From Sinobacterium caligoides (lineage in GTDB: Bacteria > Pseudomonadota > Gammaproteobacteria > Pseudomonadales > Sinobacteriaceae), in NCBI RefSeq assembly GCF_003752585.1, contig NZ_RKHR01000003.1, forward strand, positions 310,001 through 374,000: 64,000 nt of DNA, read 5' to 3'. Every line of letters begins with the position of its first letter. Position 1 is the stretch's first letter. This document shows positions 35,953 through 44,313 of the stretch, one piece after another. The notes below the pieces were generated by a model. That model did no database searches. It was not told where the DNA came from and was given only the letters and a program-made list of their open reading frames with translations. A program made the translations under genes and the position numbers.

Positions 35953-37110
35953 ATGCTAGCTGAGCGCCCCAACGATGAAAAAAAAGCCGCATTAATACTA
36001 TCTGGCGGTGGTGCACGTGCCGCCTACCAGGTGGGTGTACTGCGAGCTACCGCCGAGATGTTTCCCAAAAAGGCCCACAACCCTTTCTCTGTCATTACCG
36101 GTACATCCGCCGGCGCCATCAATGCCGTCGCCCTCGCGGCAAGTGCAAACAACTTCCGCCTAGCGGTAAAAAAAGTCGAAGCCATCTGGCGAAACCTGCA
36201 CGCCAGCTCAGTCTACCAAGTCAAAACCATGGAACTGGCGCGGTGCTTCGGCCGTATTCTACTCTCCTTGACCAATCAGGGCATCGACAATAAGCACGCC
36301 ATCGCACTACTGAATACCGCCCCTCTTCGGGAGCTACTCACCCACTCTATTCAGTTTAAAAATATTCAACGCCGTATTGATGCCGGCCACCTTGATGCGC
36401 TGGGCATCACCGCCTGCGGCTATAGCTCAGGGGAATCGGTCACCTTTTTCCAAGGTAAAGAGTCAATTGAACCCTGGCGTCGACCACGCCGCCACGGCCG
36501 CCGAGATGAGCTCAGTGTCAGTCACTTACTCGCCTCATCTGCTATTCCTACTGTGCTCCCTGCCGAACCGCTCGGTGCTGAATATTTCGGTGATGGCGCA
36601 CTGCGGCAGCTGTCACCCATTAGCCCTGCACTCCACCTCGGTGCTCAGCGTGTGATGGTTATCGGTGTCAGTAACAATGAACAGCAACTTAATAACGTTA
36701 AGAAAAACCTTCATTCACCCTCTATCGCACAAATCATTGGCCACGTCTTCAATAGTGCCTTTCTCGATTCACTCGATAATGACATCGACCACCTCATCGC
36801 CCTTAACGATATGGTGGCGACGTTGGAAAACGATGCGCCACACTTACAAACCAACAATCGAAGAAAAATTGGCTTGTTAGTCATTAATCCCAGTGTAGAA
36901 ATTGACGAAATCGCTGCCAAGCATTTCACCGCTCTGCCGCGCGGCATGCGGGCATTAATGCGCGTCATCGGTGCTACCAAAAGCGCAGGAGGTGCCAGTC
37001 TAGCCAGCTACTTGCTGTTTGAAAAAGACTTCTGTCGCGAGCTTATCGAGCACGGCTATCGGGATGCACACCGGCAACGTGACGAAATCATCGAGTTTTT
37101 TACTCACTAA
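35953..37110 (+). CDS. Patatin-like phospholipase
   Basis: 385 residues. The oxyanion loop [16 protein letters not shown] is near residue 17, the serine elbow [13 protein letters not shown] near residue 50, and the catalytic Asp in FGDGALRQL near residue 215, so the Ser-Asp dyad is complete. There is no signal peptide, so it acts in the cytosol or on the inner membrane as a lipid acyl hydrolase. It resembles the RssA-like bacterial patatins but has a C-terminal extension of ~120 residues ([20 protein letters not shown]). A bidirectional terminator follows. Confidence 0.9.
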   Translation: MLAERPNDEKKAALILSGGGARAAYQVGVLRATAEMFPKKAHNPFSVITGTSAGAINAVALAASANNFRLAVKKVEAIWRNLHASSVYQVKTMELARCFGRILLSLTNQGIDNKHAIALLNTAPLRELLTHSIQFKNIQRRIDAGHLDALGITACGYSSGESVTFFQGKESIEPWRRPRRHGRRDELSVSHLLASSAIPTVLPAEPLGAEYFGDGALRQLSPISPALHLGAQRVMVIGVSNNEQQLNNVKKNLHSPSIAQIIGHVFNSAFLDSLDNDIDHLIALNDMVATLENDAPHLQTNNRRKIGLLVINPSVEIDEIAAKHFTALPRGMRALMRVIGATKSAGGASLASYLLFEKDFCRELIEHGYRDAHRQRDEIIEFFTH

Positions 37111-37136
37111 AATAGTGTTATCAAAACAGCAGATAT

Positions 37137-37168
37137 AAAAAACGCGACAATAAAGTCGCGTTTTTTAT
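37137..37168. terminator. Bidirectional terminator between the patatin and DUF945 genes
   Basis: AAAAAACGCGAC pairs with GTCGCGTTTTTT around a 6-base loop, with A and T runs on each side, between two convergent genes. Confidence 0.92.
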
Positions 37169-37184
37169 ATTACTGGGACGCCAA

Positions 37185-38570
37185 CTAAGGCTGAGGAATA
37201 AGCCCTGGCGGTAAAGGCATTGCCTTGCCATTAAGATTGACTTCACCCTTATTAAATGAGAAATCAATTTTAAATGTCTTATCGAGATCCTGTAGCATCC
37301 CTTGGCCCGCCAGCATCATCAACGTCATTGATGCCTGCTGTTGCGCCATCTGACGTGCTTCTGCCATATCCTGTGGTGCTTGCTGCTGATTCGCCTGCTG
37401 TGCTGTAAAGAACTCAGTAGCGATTTTCTCTGCCAGAGGCTTATCGGCAGTAAACGAGCTATCAAAAACAGTATGCTGCAACCAAAATGCATTATCTTCT
37501 AGCTTAATATTGTCAGCATTAACACCTTTAACAGCTAGGTTCGCATGACCGATAAAGCTGCCCTCTGGTAAAGTTACTGCGAGCTTTTTAATATTGAACT
37601 CAGGATCGTTCTTCAATAGCAGCGGTAAGCTCTTCAGTAAAAGCGCCTGCATATTCTCGGCCTCGAGCGCGCTGTCATCAAGCTGCTCTAGCTGCTCGCT
37701 ATAGAAATCATTAAACTCATCACTGATATTCTTCACTTCGATCTCTAAGGCAAGATCACTGGCAGTGTGCTCAGCCACTGTCACCTCAGCTGCAGAGTAA
37801 GCAACGGTCGCATCAGCCAATTTAGTCTTCGCGTCATAGTCACTGCTCACATCAACCATGAGTTTCTTCAGTGCAAACAGTTCACCTACATCGAGCTGGT
37901 CAAGGCTGAAATTCGCAGACATGTTACTCAGTTTACCGTCAACAAACTTATCGAGATCTAGCTCCGTCTCAAAGTTCACATGCAAACCTTTAGCGACAAC
38001 ACTACCGCCTTCGATAGGGATCAAGAGACTCTCTGCTCCTCCCTCATACTGAACAACGCCACGCCCCTCACCCTGGCCTTGGTAGCCACTAAACTTAACC
38101 ACCCCTGCCTCTGAGTCGATTTCGAAAGGCAACAGACGCTCTGAGAAGTCAATCTTTTGTAGCAGGCCTACAGAGCCTGAGAACTGATACAAGGGCTGGC
38201 TATCATCCCAACGCAATAGCGTCTTTAACTGCTCACCGGTTTCTACCTCTAAGTGCCATTTCACCCAGTCTAACGAAGGTGCGCCATCAAAAATCACCGG
38301 GCCATGAGCCACTGATAACGGCAGTTTAACCGTAAAATCATCTTCGCCTGCGCCCGCCGTGGCCTCACCATGAAAAGTGACATTGATCACGGCATCGGAA
38401 GAAAACCAGCTTTTATTGTAATCGCTGAGCGAAACTTCCAACATAGGTGAACGATTGAGGGTTTTGACCATATCCTCGAGACGGTTTTCAACGGCGTTAC
38501 CAACAAACTTCGGCGCAATCGCTAGCCCCGCAACAATTAACGCACTCGTGACAATAACAGGGGTCTTCAT
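37185..38570 (-). CDS. DUF945 (YdgA-like) exported protein
   Basis: 461 residues. An N-terminal hydrophobic segment (VIVTSALIVAGLAIAPKFVG) acts as a signal or anchor. The family hallmark VENRLEDMVKTLNRSPMLEV and the next block SLSDYNKSWFSSDAVINVTF match the start of DUF945 proteins, followed by long beta-rich repeats in the periplasm. The C-terminus has a Gln-rich stretch (AQQANQQQAPQDMAEARQMA). The function of the family is not established. The gene seems monocistronic, with the terminator at 37137 serving its 3' end. Confidence 0.87.
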   Translation of the reverse strand: MKTPVIVTSALIVAGLAIAPKFVGNAVENRLEDMVKTLNRSPMLEVSLSDYNKSWFSSDAVINVTFHGEATAGAGEDDFTVKLPLSVAHGPVIFDGAPSLDWVKWHLEVETGEQLKTLLRWDDSQPLYQFSGSVGLLQKIDFSERLLPFEIDSEAGVVKFSGYQGQGEGRGVVQYEGGAESLLIPIEGGSVVAKGLHVNFETELDLDKFVDGKLSNMSANFSLDQLDVGELFALKKLMVDVSSDYDAKTKLADATVAYSAAEVTVAEHTASDLALEIEVKNISDEFNDFYSEQLEQLDDSALEAENMQALLLKSLPLLLKNDPEFNIKKLAVTLPEGSFIGHANLAVKGVNADNIKLEDNAFWLQHTVFDSSFTADKPLAEKIATEFFTAQQANQQQAPQDMAEARQMAQQQASMTLMMLAGQGMLQDLDKTFKIDFSFNKGEVNLNGKAMPLPPGLIPQP

Positions 38571-38724
38571 GAAGCTTCCTTTTTCATCCAGGGAGCCCAG
38601 CTGCCCCCATAAAATTAAATATATTTATTGCTGCCGCTAGATCATTACATTAGGCCACAGCAAAAAAAATGGCTGGCAAGGATGATAGATCAATAGCAAA
38701 TACAGCACAAACCTTTCGGCCAGC

Positions 38725-41700
38725 TTACGTTAACTGACCTCGACTGCTGCCGTATGTGTACTGGTTCAACCGCCTCGACAGTTTGAATGCCGCAGGCACA
38801 AAACAAAAAGACAGTATCGTCGTCAGCACCGTGCCACCGGCAATCGCTATTGCAAAGGGAGGCCAAAACCCCCCGCCTGCTAGAATGAGCGGTAGGAAAC
38901 CACCAACAGTCGTAATCGTTGTTGACGTAATGTGACGAGCACAGGACATCACGGCCGCGACAATAGCGTCAGCATCACCCGCCCTCGCCCGCTCATCGGA
39001 CTCGAGCTCAGCCAGAATGACAATTGCCGCATTTATCGCTAAACCGATCAGCCCCAGCACAGCAATAATAACGGTAAAACCGAAAGGGTACGTTGATAGA
39101 TAGACGCACAACAACCCTAAGCCTGCCGCCTGCATCGCCACCATAAGAATAATCGCGCCAAGCTTGAACGAGTTAAAAGACAACACTAAGACTGCAACCA
39201 ACAACACCAAGATCACCGTCACATAAGTCATCAGATCATTGATAGAGTCGGCCCTTTTCGCTGACTCACCACCTGTTTCCAATCGGTAACCCGCTGGCAA
39301 ATCGAACCCCTGCTCAGCCAGTTTCTGCTTAAAAGCCGTTAATACTGAGTCCGGTAGCACGTCCGCTCGCAAATACGCCTCAATGACGTTCACCCGTTGA
39401 CCGTCACGGTGGGGGATTGCTCCTCGAGAAGGGCGCAACTCTAAATCAGCCAGTGCAGATAGGCGAACACCGCTGTTCTTCTCCCCCGCTACCGTGGGCA
39501 AACTTAAGTCACCCAGTGCCGCCAGATCCTTACGCTCCTTATCACCCACGCGAATGCGCACCGGGATCAGCTCCGTCGCTTCAATTACGGAGCCTCTAAG
39601 TATCCCGTGTAGGTTGGTCTGTAGCTGCAAGGCTAAATCCGTCAGCTTCATGCCACTCATAAGGCTAGCTTCTTCGTTTACATCAAGCCATATCTTAGGC
39701 GCTCCCGGCTGGAGCGTCGCACGTGTATGAATCACATTATCCGTTGTCAGTAATACCCTCTGCACCTCTTCTCCCAGCGTTTTCAACACATCAAGGTTTG
39801 GCCCTAAAATACGCATTTCGACGGGCGCATTAAACGGTGGCCCCTGTTCTAACTTACGTACTAAGACTTGCGCACTAGGGAACTGTTTATCGAAGCGCTG
39901 TTGTAAAAGAGGGATCAGGCGGTTTGCCGCTTTAAAACTTTCAGCCGTCACCATCGCCTGGGCATAATAATTTGCTCCACGCTGCCTTGGGAGGAGGTTG
40001 TAATAAAATGATGGCGCACTCTTGCCAACAAACCAGCTCACCGATTGAATCTCTTGCTGTTCTGACATCACCTCATCCAGCTTTTCCGTCATAGCCCTGG
40101 TCGCGATGATGCTCGATTGCGGCGACATATAAAGCTCGATATGAAACATATCACGGTCAGAGGGGGGGAAGAATTGATTGGTCAACTGCCCCGCAGCCAC
40201 AAACCCTAATAGCGGTAACAAAAGCGCCAAGCCAATACTGGTTTTAGGCCGTGCAATACTCTTCGCTAATAAAGCCTCAAAACGCGCGCTAACCTTTGGT
40301 AGTTCAATACCTGTTTGGTACCAGCTGCGCCTTACCGCCTGCCCCTCTGGCAACCAACTCCCCGCTAAGCTTGCGATAATTGTATGAGAGATAAGATAAG
40401 AGCCGATAAGAGAGAAAATTACACTAAGCGCAATACCACCAACAAACTCTCCGCCACTACCGGGCATTAATACAATCGGTAAAAACGCTAAAATCGTCGT
40501 CATCGTCGACCCTAATAAGGGCAACCAAAGGTGGTTTAATGATTGGCGAACTGCAGTAAGGCGGGCAACCCCCTGCTGGCGCTTCTGCGCAATACTCTCC
40601 ACCATAACAATCGCGTTATCAACCATGATACCTAACGCAACCACTAAGCCCGTCACCGACATTTGGTGAATAGGTAAACCGTAATATTGCATGCAACTTA
40701 AGGTGAACATCAGCGTCAACGGTAGTGACAACGCAACAATAATCGCTGAGCGCCAGCCCAAGGTGACTAACAACACAATCACCACCAGGGTAAAGCCAAG
40801 CAAGATATTGCCAACCAACTCCTCGAGCCTACTCTCTGTGTAATGGCGCTGATCAAAAATCGTATCAATAGCGATATTACTCGGTATGTCAGCCTGCAGG
40901 GTGGCGACTGTGTTGTCGACCCGCTGCATCCAGTCGGTTATGCGAGTCTCAGCATCCATGCGCACCGCCACAACGACACTATCACGCCCCTCTACAGAGG
41001 CAATATCTGAGGGTGGATACTGCACCTCACGTCGTATCTCGGCGAGATCACCTACGCGGTAGACACGACCATTGCTACCAGTAATCACTGGCACCTCTCT
41101 AATCCTCTCGATCGTATCTAACGAACCGCCTAGCTCTACTTGAAACTGGTTACGATCACCATAGATCTGACCAGCGGCGACCTTAGCATCAGCACTTTGA
41201 ATCGCCTCTGCAATCGCCACCGACGACAGCCGTAATGAGCTCGCCACATCCGCATTAACCTCGACCAAGACCTCTTCTTTGGGCATGCCGAACAACTCAA
41301 TATACTCGCTACCAGGCAATACCCGCAGACGACTTTCAAGCTCTCTTGCATAACGTCCTAAAATCGCGATATCAGATTGGCTATCCCCCTGCCAACGCAG
41401 AGCAATCAAAGTAGTAAAAGCATAGCCCCTATCACTATTTAACGAGGGCACAGAGGCACCACTGGGCAGGTTGGGCGCCACATCGGAAATATGATCACGA
41501 GCGCGCGACCACACCGGTGTAGACTCCGTCACCCCTGGCTTTAGCATCATGCTGATGATGCTCACTCCCGGGCGCGAGATAGAGGTGATCTCATCAATCT
41601 CACTCAGCCGACGCAACTCACTCTCAACAGGTTCCGTGACCAGTGCCTCTACCCGCTCGGCACTAGCCCCTGGGTATGTCGTGGTGACGATCGCAAAGCG

Positions 41701-41817
41701 ATTCAGTAAATGCGGGTCTTCCATGCGCGGAAGGCTTTTCAGAGCGCCTAAACCTGAGACCAGTAGCAAAGCTACCAGCAGAATAAGCATTCTTGGGCTC
41801 TCAAGAAATAGCTTCAT
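38725..41817 (-). CDS. RND-family efflux pump, inner-membrane subunit
   Basis: 1030 residues. TM1 is at about 8-28, there are two large periplasmic loops and about 12 helices. The family blocks are GVSIISMMLKPG, ALGIMVDNAIVMVESIAQKR (with the proton-relay Asp pair replaced by the pattern MVDNAIVMVE), and FTVIIAVLGLIGLAINAAIV. It resembles the MdtB/AcrB-like export pumps for hydrophobic compounds more than the CzcA metal pumps. It starts 2 bases after the adaptor gene stop. No outer-membrane factor gene is adjacent, so it must use a TolC-like protein encoded elsewhere. Confidence 0.92.
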   Translation of the reverse strand: MKLFLESPRMLILLVALLLVSGLGALKSLPRMEDPHLLNRFAIVTTTYPGASAERVEALVTEPVESELRRLSEIDEITSISRPGVSIISMMLKPGVTESTPVWSRARDHISDVAPNLPSGASVPSLNSDRGYAFTTLIALRWQGDSQSDIAILGRYARELESRLRVLPGSEYIELFGMPKEEVLVEVNADVASSLRLSSVAIAEAIQSADAKVAAGQIYGDRNQFQVELGGSLDTIERIREVPVITGSNGRVYRVGDLAEIRREVQYPPSDIASVEGRDSVVVAVRMDAETRITDWMQRVDNTVATLQADIPSNIAIDTIFDQRHYTESRLEELVGNILLGFTLVVIVLLVTLGWRSAIIVALSLPLTLMFTLSCMQYYGLPIHQMSVTGLVVALGIMVDNAIVMVESIAQKRQQGVARLTAVRQSLNHLWLPLLGSTMTTILAFLPIVLMPGSGGEFVGGIALSVIFSLIGSYLISHTIIASLAGSWLPEGQAVRRSWYQTGIELPKVSARFEALLAKSIARPKTSIGLALLLPLLGFVAAGQLTNQFFPPSDRDMFHIELYMSPQSSIIATRAMTEKLDEVMSEQQEIQSVSWFVGKSAPSFYYNLLPRQRGANYYAQAMVTAESFKAANRLIPLLQQRFDKQFPSAQVLVRKLEQGPPFNAPVEMRILGPNLDVLKTLGEEVQRVLLTTDNVIHTRATLQPGAPKIWLDVNEEASLMSGMKLTDLALQLQTNLHGILRGSVIEATELIPVRIRVGDKERKDLAALGDLSLPTVAGEKNSGVRLSALADLELRPSRGAIPHRDGQRVNVIEAYLRADVLPDSVLTAFKQKLAEQGFDLPAGYRLETGGESAKRADSINDLMTYVTVILVLLVAVLVLSFNSFKLGAIILMVAMQAAGLGLLCVYLSTYPFGFTVIIAVLGLIGLAINAAIVILAELESDERARAGDADAIVAAVMSCARHITSTTITTVGGFLPLILAGGGFWPPFAIAIAGGTVLTTILSFCFVPAAFKLSRRLNQYTYGSSRGQLT

Positions 41818-41819
41818 CG

Positions 41820-42974
41820 TTATTGCTCCACCAGCGTCACATCCACCGATGCTTTCTTGGTAGGTTCAACAGGTGCTGCAATGACAACCTGCTGGCCAGG
41901 CACCAAACGATGCATGCCACCTGCGACGATACTCTCCCCCTCGGCGATGGCGCCAGTCACATAGGCCCGCTCAGCGGTTGCATAAAGCACTCGTATGTCA
42001 CGCTTCTCCAATATGTAGGAGCTGCCATCAGCATCGGCCATTAACACATAGACATTCCACAGCCCTCTTAAACCATCGGTCAAAGCCGTTAAGGGTACCC
42101 AGTATCCGCTACGATGAATCTTTTCCGGCAAAGACAAATAAGCCAGCTGGCCGCTGATCACCGAACTATCAGCCGGCAATGCCAAGCGCAGCTGCACCGT
42201 CCGTGTCGCAGGATCAATCACTGCCCCCTTGGTAATAAGTTGCACTGGGAACAGCTTATCAGCAACGGTCACGGACAGATCATCCCCACTATGTAGCTGC
42301 TCCAGCATACGCACAGGCACACCAATCTGCGCCTCGTTTGATTGCTGCAACGACAACAAATAAACCGGCATGCTGGCTGTAACAACTTGCCCGAGAGATA
42401 CCAAGCGACGGCCAATCACGCCGTCAAAAGGCGCCTTCAACGTCGATTTATCAATTTTCAACTGGTTAGCATTAATACCTGCCTGTAATTGATTGAGCTG
42501 AGCGAGCAAACTACTTTCACGAGCTGTCTGTTCATCGACACTCTGGGTCGAGGTATAGCCTTTTTCCTGCAGCGAATGTAACCGCTTCAGGTTGGCTCGA
42601 ACCAGCTTCAAATCTGACTTCGCCTGCTGCCTCTTAGCCTCTAGCTGACGACTCTCGGTATGCAGTAGGCTGACATCCAGCATCATCAACGCCTGTCCCT
42701 GTCTAACCTCTTCACCCTCATCCACGAGAATTTCCGAGATTTTACCACTCAGCTCGAAGCCTATGCTGCCGTTTTGGCTCGGCGTTACTAACCCGACAAA
42801 CTCTCGGTCGAGCTCAAGGTCTTCGCTCCCCCGCAAGGTATAGCTCAATACCGAATGATAATCAGCTGCTTGCACCTCATCGGTGGCATCGCCAGCACAG
42901 CCAACTAATCCACTGAGCAAGGCAGGCACGAGAGTCATTAGCAGCAAACATCGACAGTAGACCGAGGGTTTCAT
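41820..42974 (-). CDS. RND periplasmic adaptor lipoprotein
   Basis: The start is set at the ATG at 42974, because GGAGG lies 5 bases upstream (inside the 4-codon longer frame). 384 residues. LLSGLVGC is a lipobox, so the mature protein is a lipoprotein anchored in the inner membrane. The adaptor fold shows in GFELSGKISEILVDEGEEVRQG, a coiled-coil hairpin at about 95-160, and KAPFDGVIGRRLVSLGQVV. It links the RND pump encoded just downstream to an outer-membrane channel. Expression is probably set by the divergent TetR gene. Confidence 0.92.
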   Translation of the reverse strand: MKPSVYCRCLLLMTLVPALLSGLVGCAGDATDEVQAADYHSVLSYTLRGSEDLELDREFVGLVTPSQNGSIGFELSGKISEILVDEGEEVRQGQALMMLDVSLLHTESRQLEAKRQQAKSDLKLVRANLKRLHSLQEKGYTSTQSVDEQTARESSLLAQLNQLQAGINANQLKIDKSTLKAPFDGVIGRRLVSLGQVVTASMPVYLLSLQQSNEAQIGVPVRMLEQLHSGDDLSVTVADKLFPVQLITKGAVIDPATRTVQLRLALPADSSVISGQLAYLSLPEKIHRSGYWVPLTALTDGLRGLWNVYVLMADADGSSYILEKRDIRVLYATAERAYVTGAIAEGESIVAGGMHRLVPGQQVVIAAPVEPTKKASVDVTLVEQ

Positions 42975-43004
42975 AGCAACCTCCATATTGGTTGTGCAAT
43001 AATA

Positions 43005-43055
43005 GTTAGACTTATGAGTCCAGTTTAAAACACTTCACACTAGACAGTCCAGTTT
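43005..43055. promoter_or_regulatory. Candidate TetR operator pair in the RND/TetR divergent region
   Basis: Two related elements, TTAGACTTATGAGTCCAGTTT (split as TTAGACTTATG and AGTCCAGTTT, 43006-43026) and TAGACAGTCCAGTTT (43041-43055), share TAGAC and AGTCCAGTTT. Each contains an inverted GAC/GTC core (GACT-N4-AGTC; GAC-A-GTC). The position between a regulator and its divergent target is typical for TetR operators. Confidence 0.5.
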
Positions 43056-43071
43056 GATCTTGGAGTAATCG

Positions 43072-43677
43072 ATGTCACAAACGTTTAAAAATAAGAGTGA
43101 ACAAAAAGCCCAGCAGATTCTTCAAGCCGCTGAGCAACTTTTCTGCGACCAAGGTTTCAATAATGTCAGCATGGACACCGTCGCCAAGGCCGCCGGTGTA
43201 TCAAAACAAACCATTTACAGCCATTACGGTACCAAGAACGACCTCTTTACCGCCGCCGTCACCGCCAAATGCGAGATCTATCAGATCAACGATGAGATCT
43301 TTAGTCAGCAGCGCCCTCTGCGTGACACCCTGCTCGACTTCTGCCAACGCTTTCACGCGATGATCACCAGCAGCGAGGCTATCGCCATCGTACGCACCTG
43401 TGCCGCACAGGCACATTCTCACCCCGAGTTAGGTGCTCTGCTCTACGAGGCAGGCCCCGCTAAGGTCTCTCAGTTATTACAAGACTTTCTACGACTGCAA
43501 CACGAAACAGGGAAACTGCAAGTCGACAACGTCGAGGATGCCTCTTTCCAACTACTGCTAATGACTCAAAGTGCCTGCAAGGTGCAACTTGACTGTGGCT
43601 TAGAGCCGCCAATACCCGACAACGAGCGTTACTTACAGAGTTGTGTCGACATGTTTCTAAGCTATTATCAGCGTTAG
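43072..43677 (+). CDS. TetR/AcrR-family transcriptional regulator
   Basis: 201 residues. The N-terminal helix-turn-helix is clear (ILQAAEQLFCDQGFNNVSMD, then TVAKAAGVSKQTIYSHYGTK), followed by a C-terminal ligand-binding domain similar to TetR_C groups of efflux regulators. A ribosome-binding site TTGGAG lies 6-10 bases upstream of the ATG. It is divergent from the RND adaptor gene with an 97-base gap, so it most likely represses the pump and itself, and is released by a pump substrate. Confidence 0.92.
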   Translation: MSQTFKNKSEQKAQQILQAAEQLFCDQGFNNVSMDTVAKAAGVSKQTIYSHYGTKNDLFTAAVTAKCEIYQINDEIFSQQRPLRDTLLDFCQRFHAMITSSEAIAIVRTCAAQAHSHPELGALLYEAGPAKVSQLLQDFLRLQHETGKLQVDNVEDASFQLLLMTQSACKVQLDCGLEPPIPDNERYLQSCVDMFLSYYQR

Positions 43678-43842
43678 AAAGCAAGCACAGCGACGCCGTA
43701 CAACGAGACACACGGCGCGATGTGACTCTGCACACTGGAAGAATCGATAAATTACTGTACATTAAATATCAGCAGCATTGGCTATCTGCTGCCACAATAA
43801 TAAACACGCTCACTTTTTCTACCAGACTATTTAGAGTGCCGT

Positions 43843-44241
43843 ATGAAAAAACTCATCAGACCTATCTGCACTATCGCCGCCCTCTGTTTATCCACCTCTA
43901 TAATGGCGCTCAGCGCCGGTAAGCTCGAGGTTTTATCCGGCATCAACCAGCCCTTCCACGGCAAAGTTACGCTATATAATGTCGGCTTCCTCGACAAAGA
44001 CACCATCAAAGTTCACCTGGCCGATCAAAGCCAATTCGACCTACTGAATACCGAACGAAAACACCTGCTCACCGAATTGAAATTCAACCCCGTTCTTAAC
44101 GGTGAACAAAGCTTTATCGATATCAAGGGGCGACAGCCCGTCAAAGAGAGCTATATCGACTTCATCATCGAGATCAAATGGCCACAGGGACACATCATCA
44201 GGCCTTATACCGCGCTGCTGCCAATACCTGAAACTCACTAA
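43843..44241 (+). CDS. Stand-alone FimV N-terminal-domain-like exported protein
   Basis: 132 residues. A signal peptide (about 1-22, LCLSTSIMALS) is followed by a sequence that tracks the N-terminal periplasmic domain of FimV along its whole length: GKLEVLSGINQPFHGKVTLY, DTIKVHLADQSQFDLL, LLTELKFNPVL, IDIKGRQPVKESYIDFIIEI and KWPQGHIIRPYTALLPIP. FimV normally carries this domain, a LysM motif, a membrane helix and a cytosolic TPR region, over 600-900 residues. Here only the N-terminal domain exists and no LysM or TPR part follows. It could compete with or modulate FimV in type IV pilus or polar assembly. The match is from memory of the family, not a search. Confidence 0.65.
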   Translation: MKKLIRPICTIAALCLSTSIMALSAGKLEVLSGINQPFHGKVTLYNVGFLDKDTIKVHLADQSQFDLLNTERKHLLTELKFNPVLNGEQSFIDIKGRQPVKESYIDFIIEIKWPQGHIIRPYTALLPIPETH

Positions 44242-44266
44242 TAATTAGCCGCCGCTATCCGGGCAC

Positions 44267-44295
44267 AAAAAAAAGCAGCCACTAAGGCTGCTTTC
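44267..44295. terminator. Bidirectional terminator between FimV-N-like and TonB receptor genes
   Basis: AAAGCAGCC pairs with GGCTGCTTT around ACTAA, with eight A on the left, giving a strong T run for the minus-strand TonB receptor transcript and a weaker one for the plus strand. Confidence 0.9.
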
Positions 44296-44313
44296 TCATT
44301 CGCTCACAAGTAA

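Noticed and set aside
38640-38724. Terminator for the RND operon (GCTGGC...GCCAGC before a T8 run)
   Set aside because: The loop would be over 40 bases, so the hairpin is not convincing.
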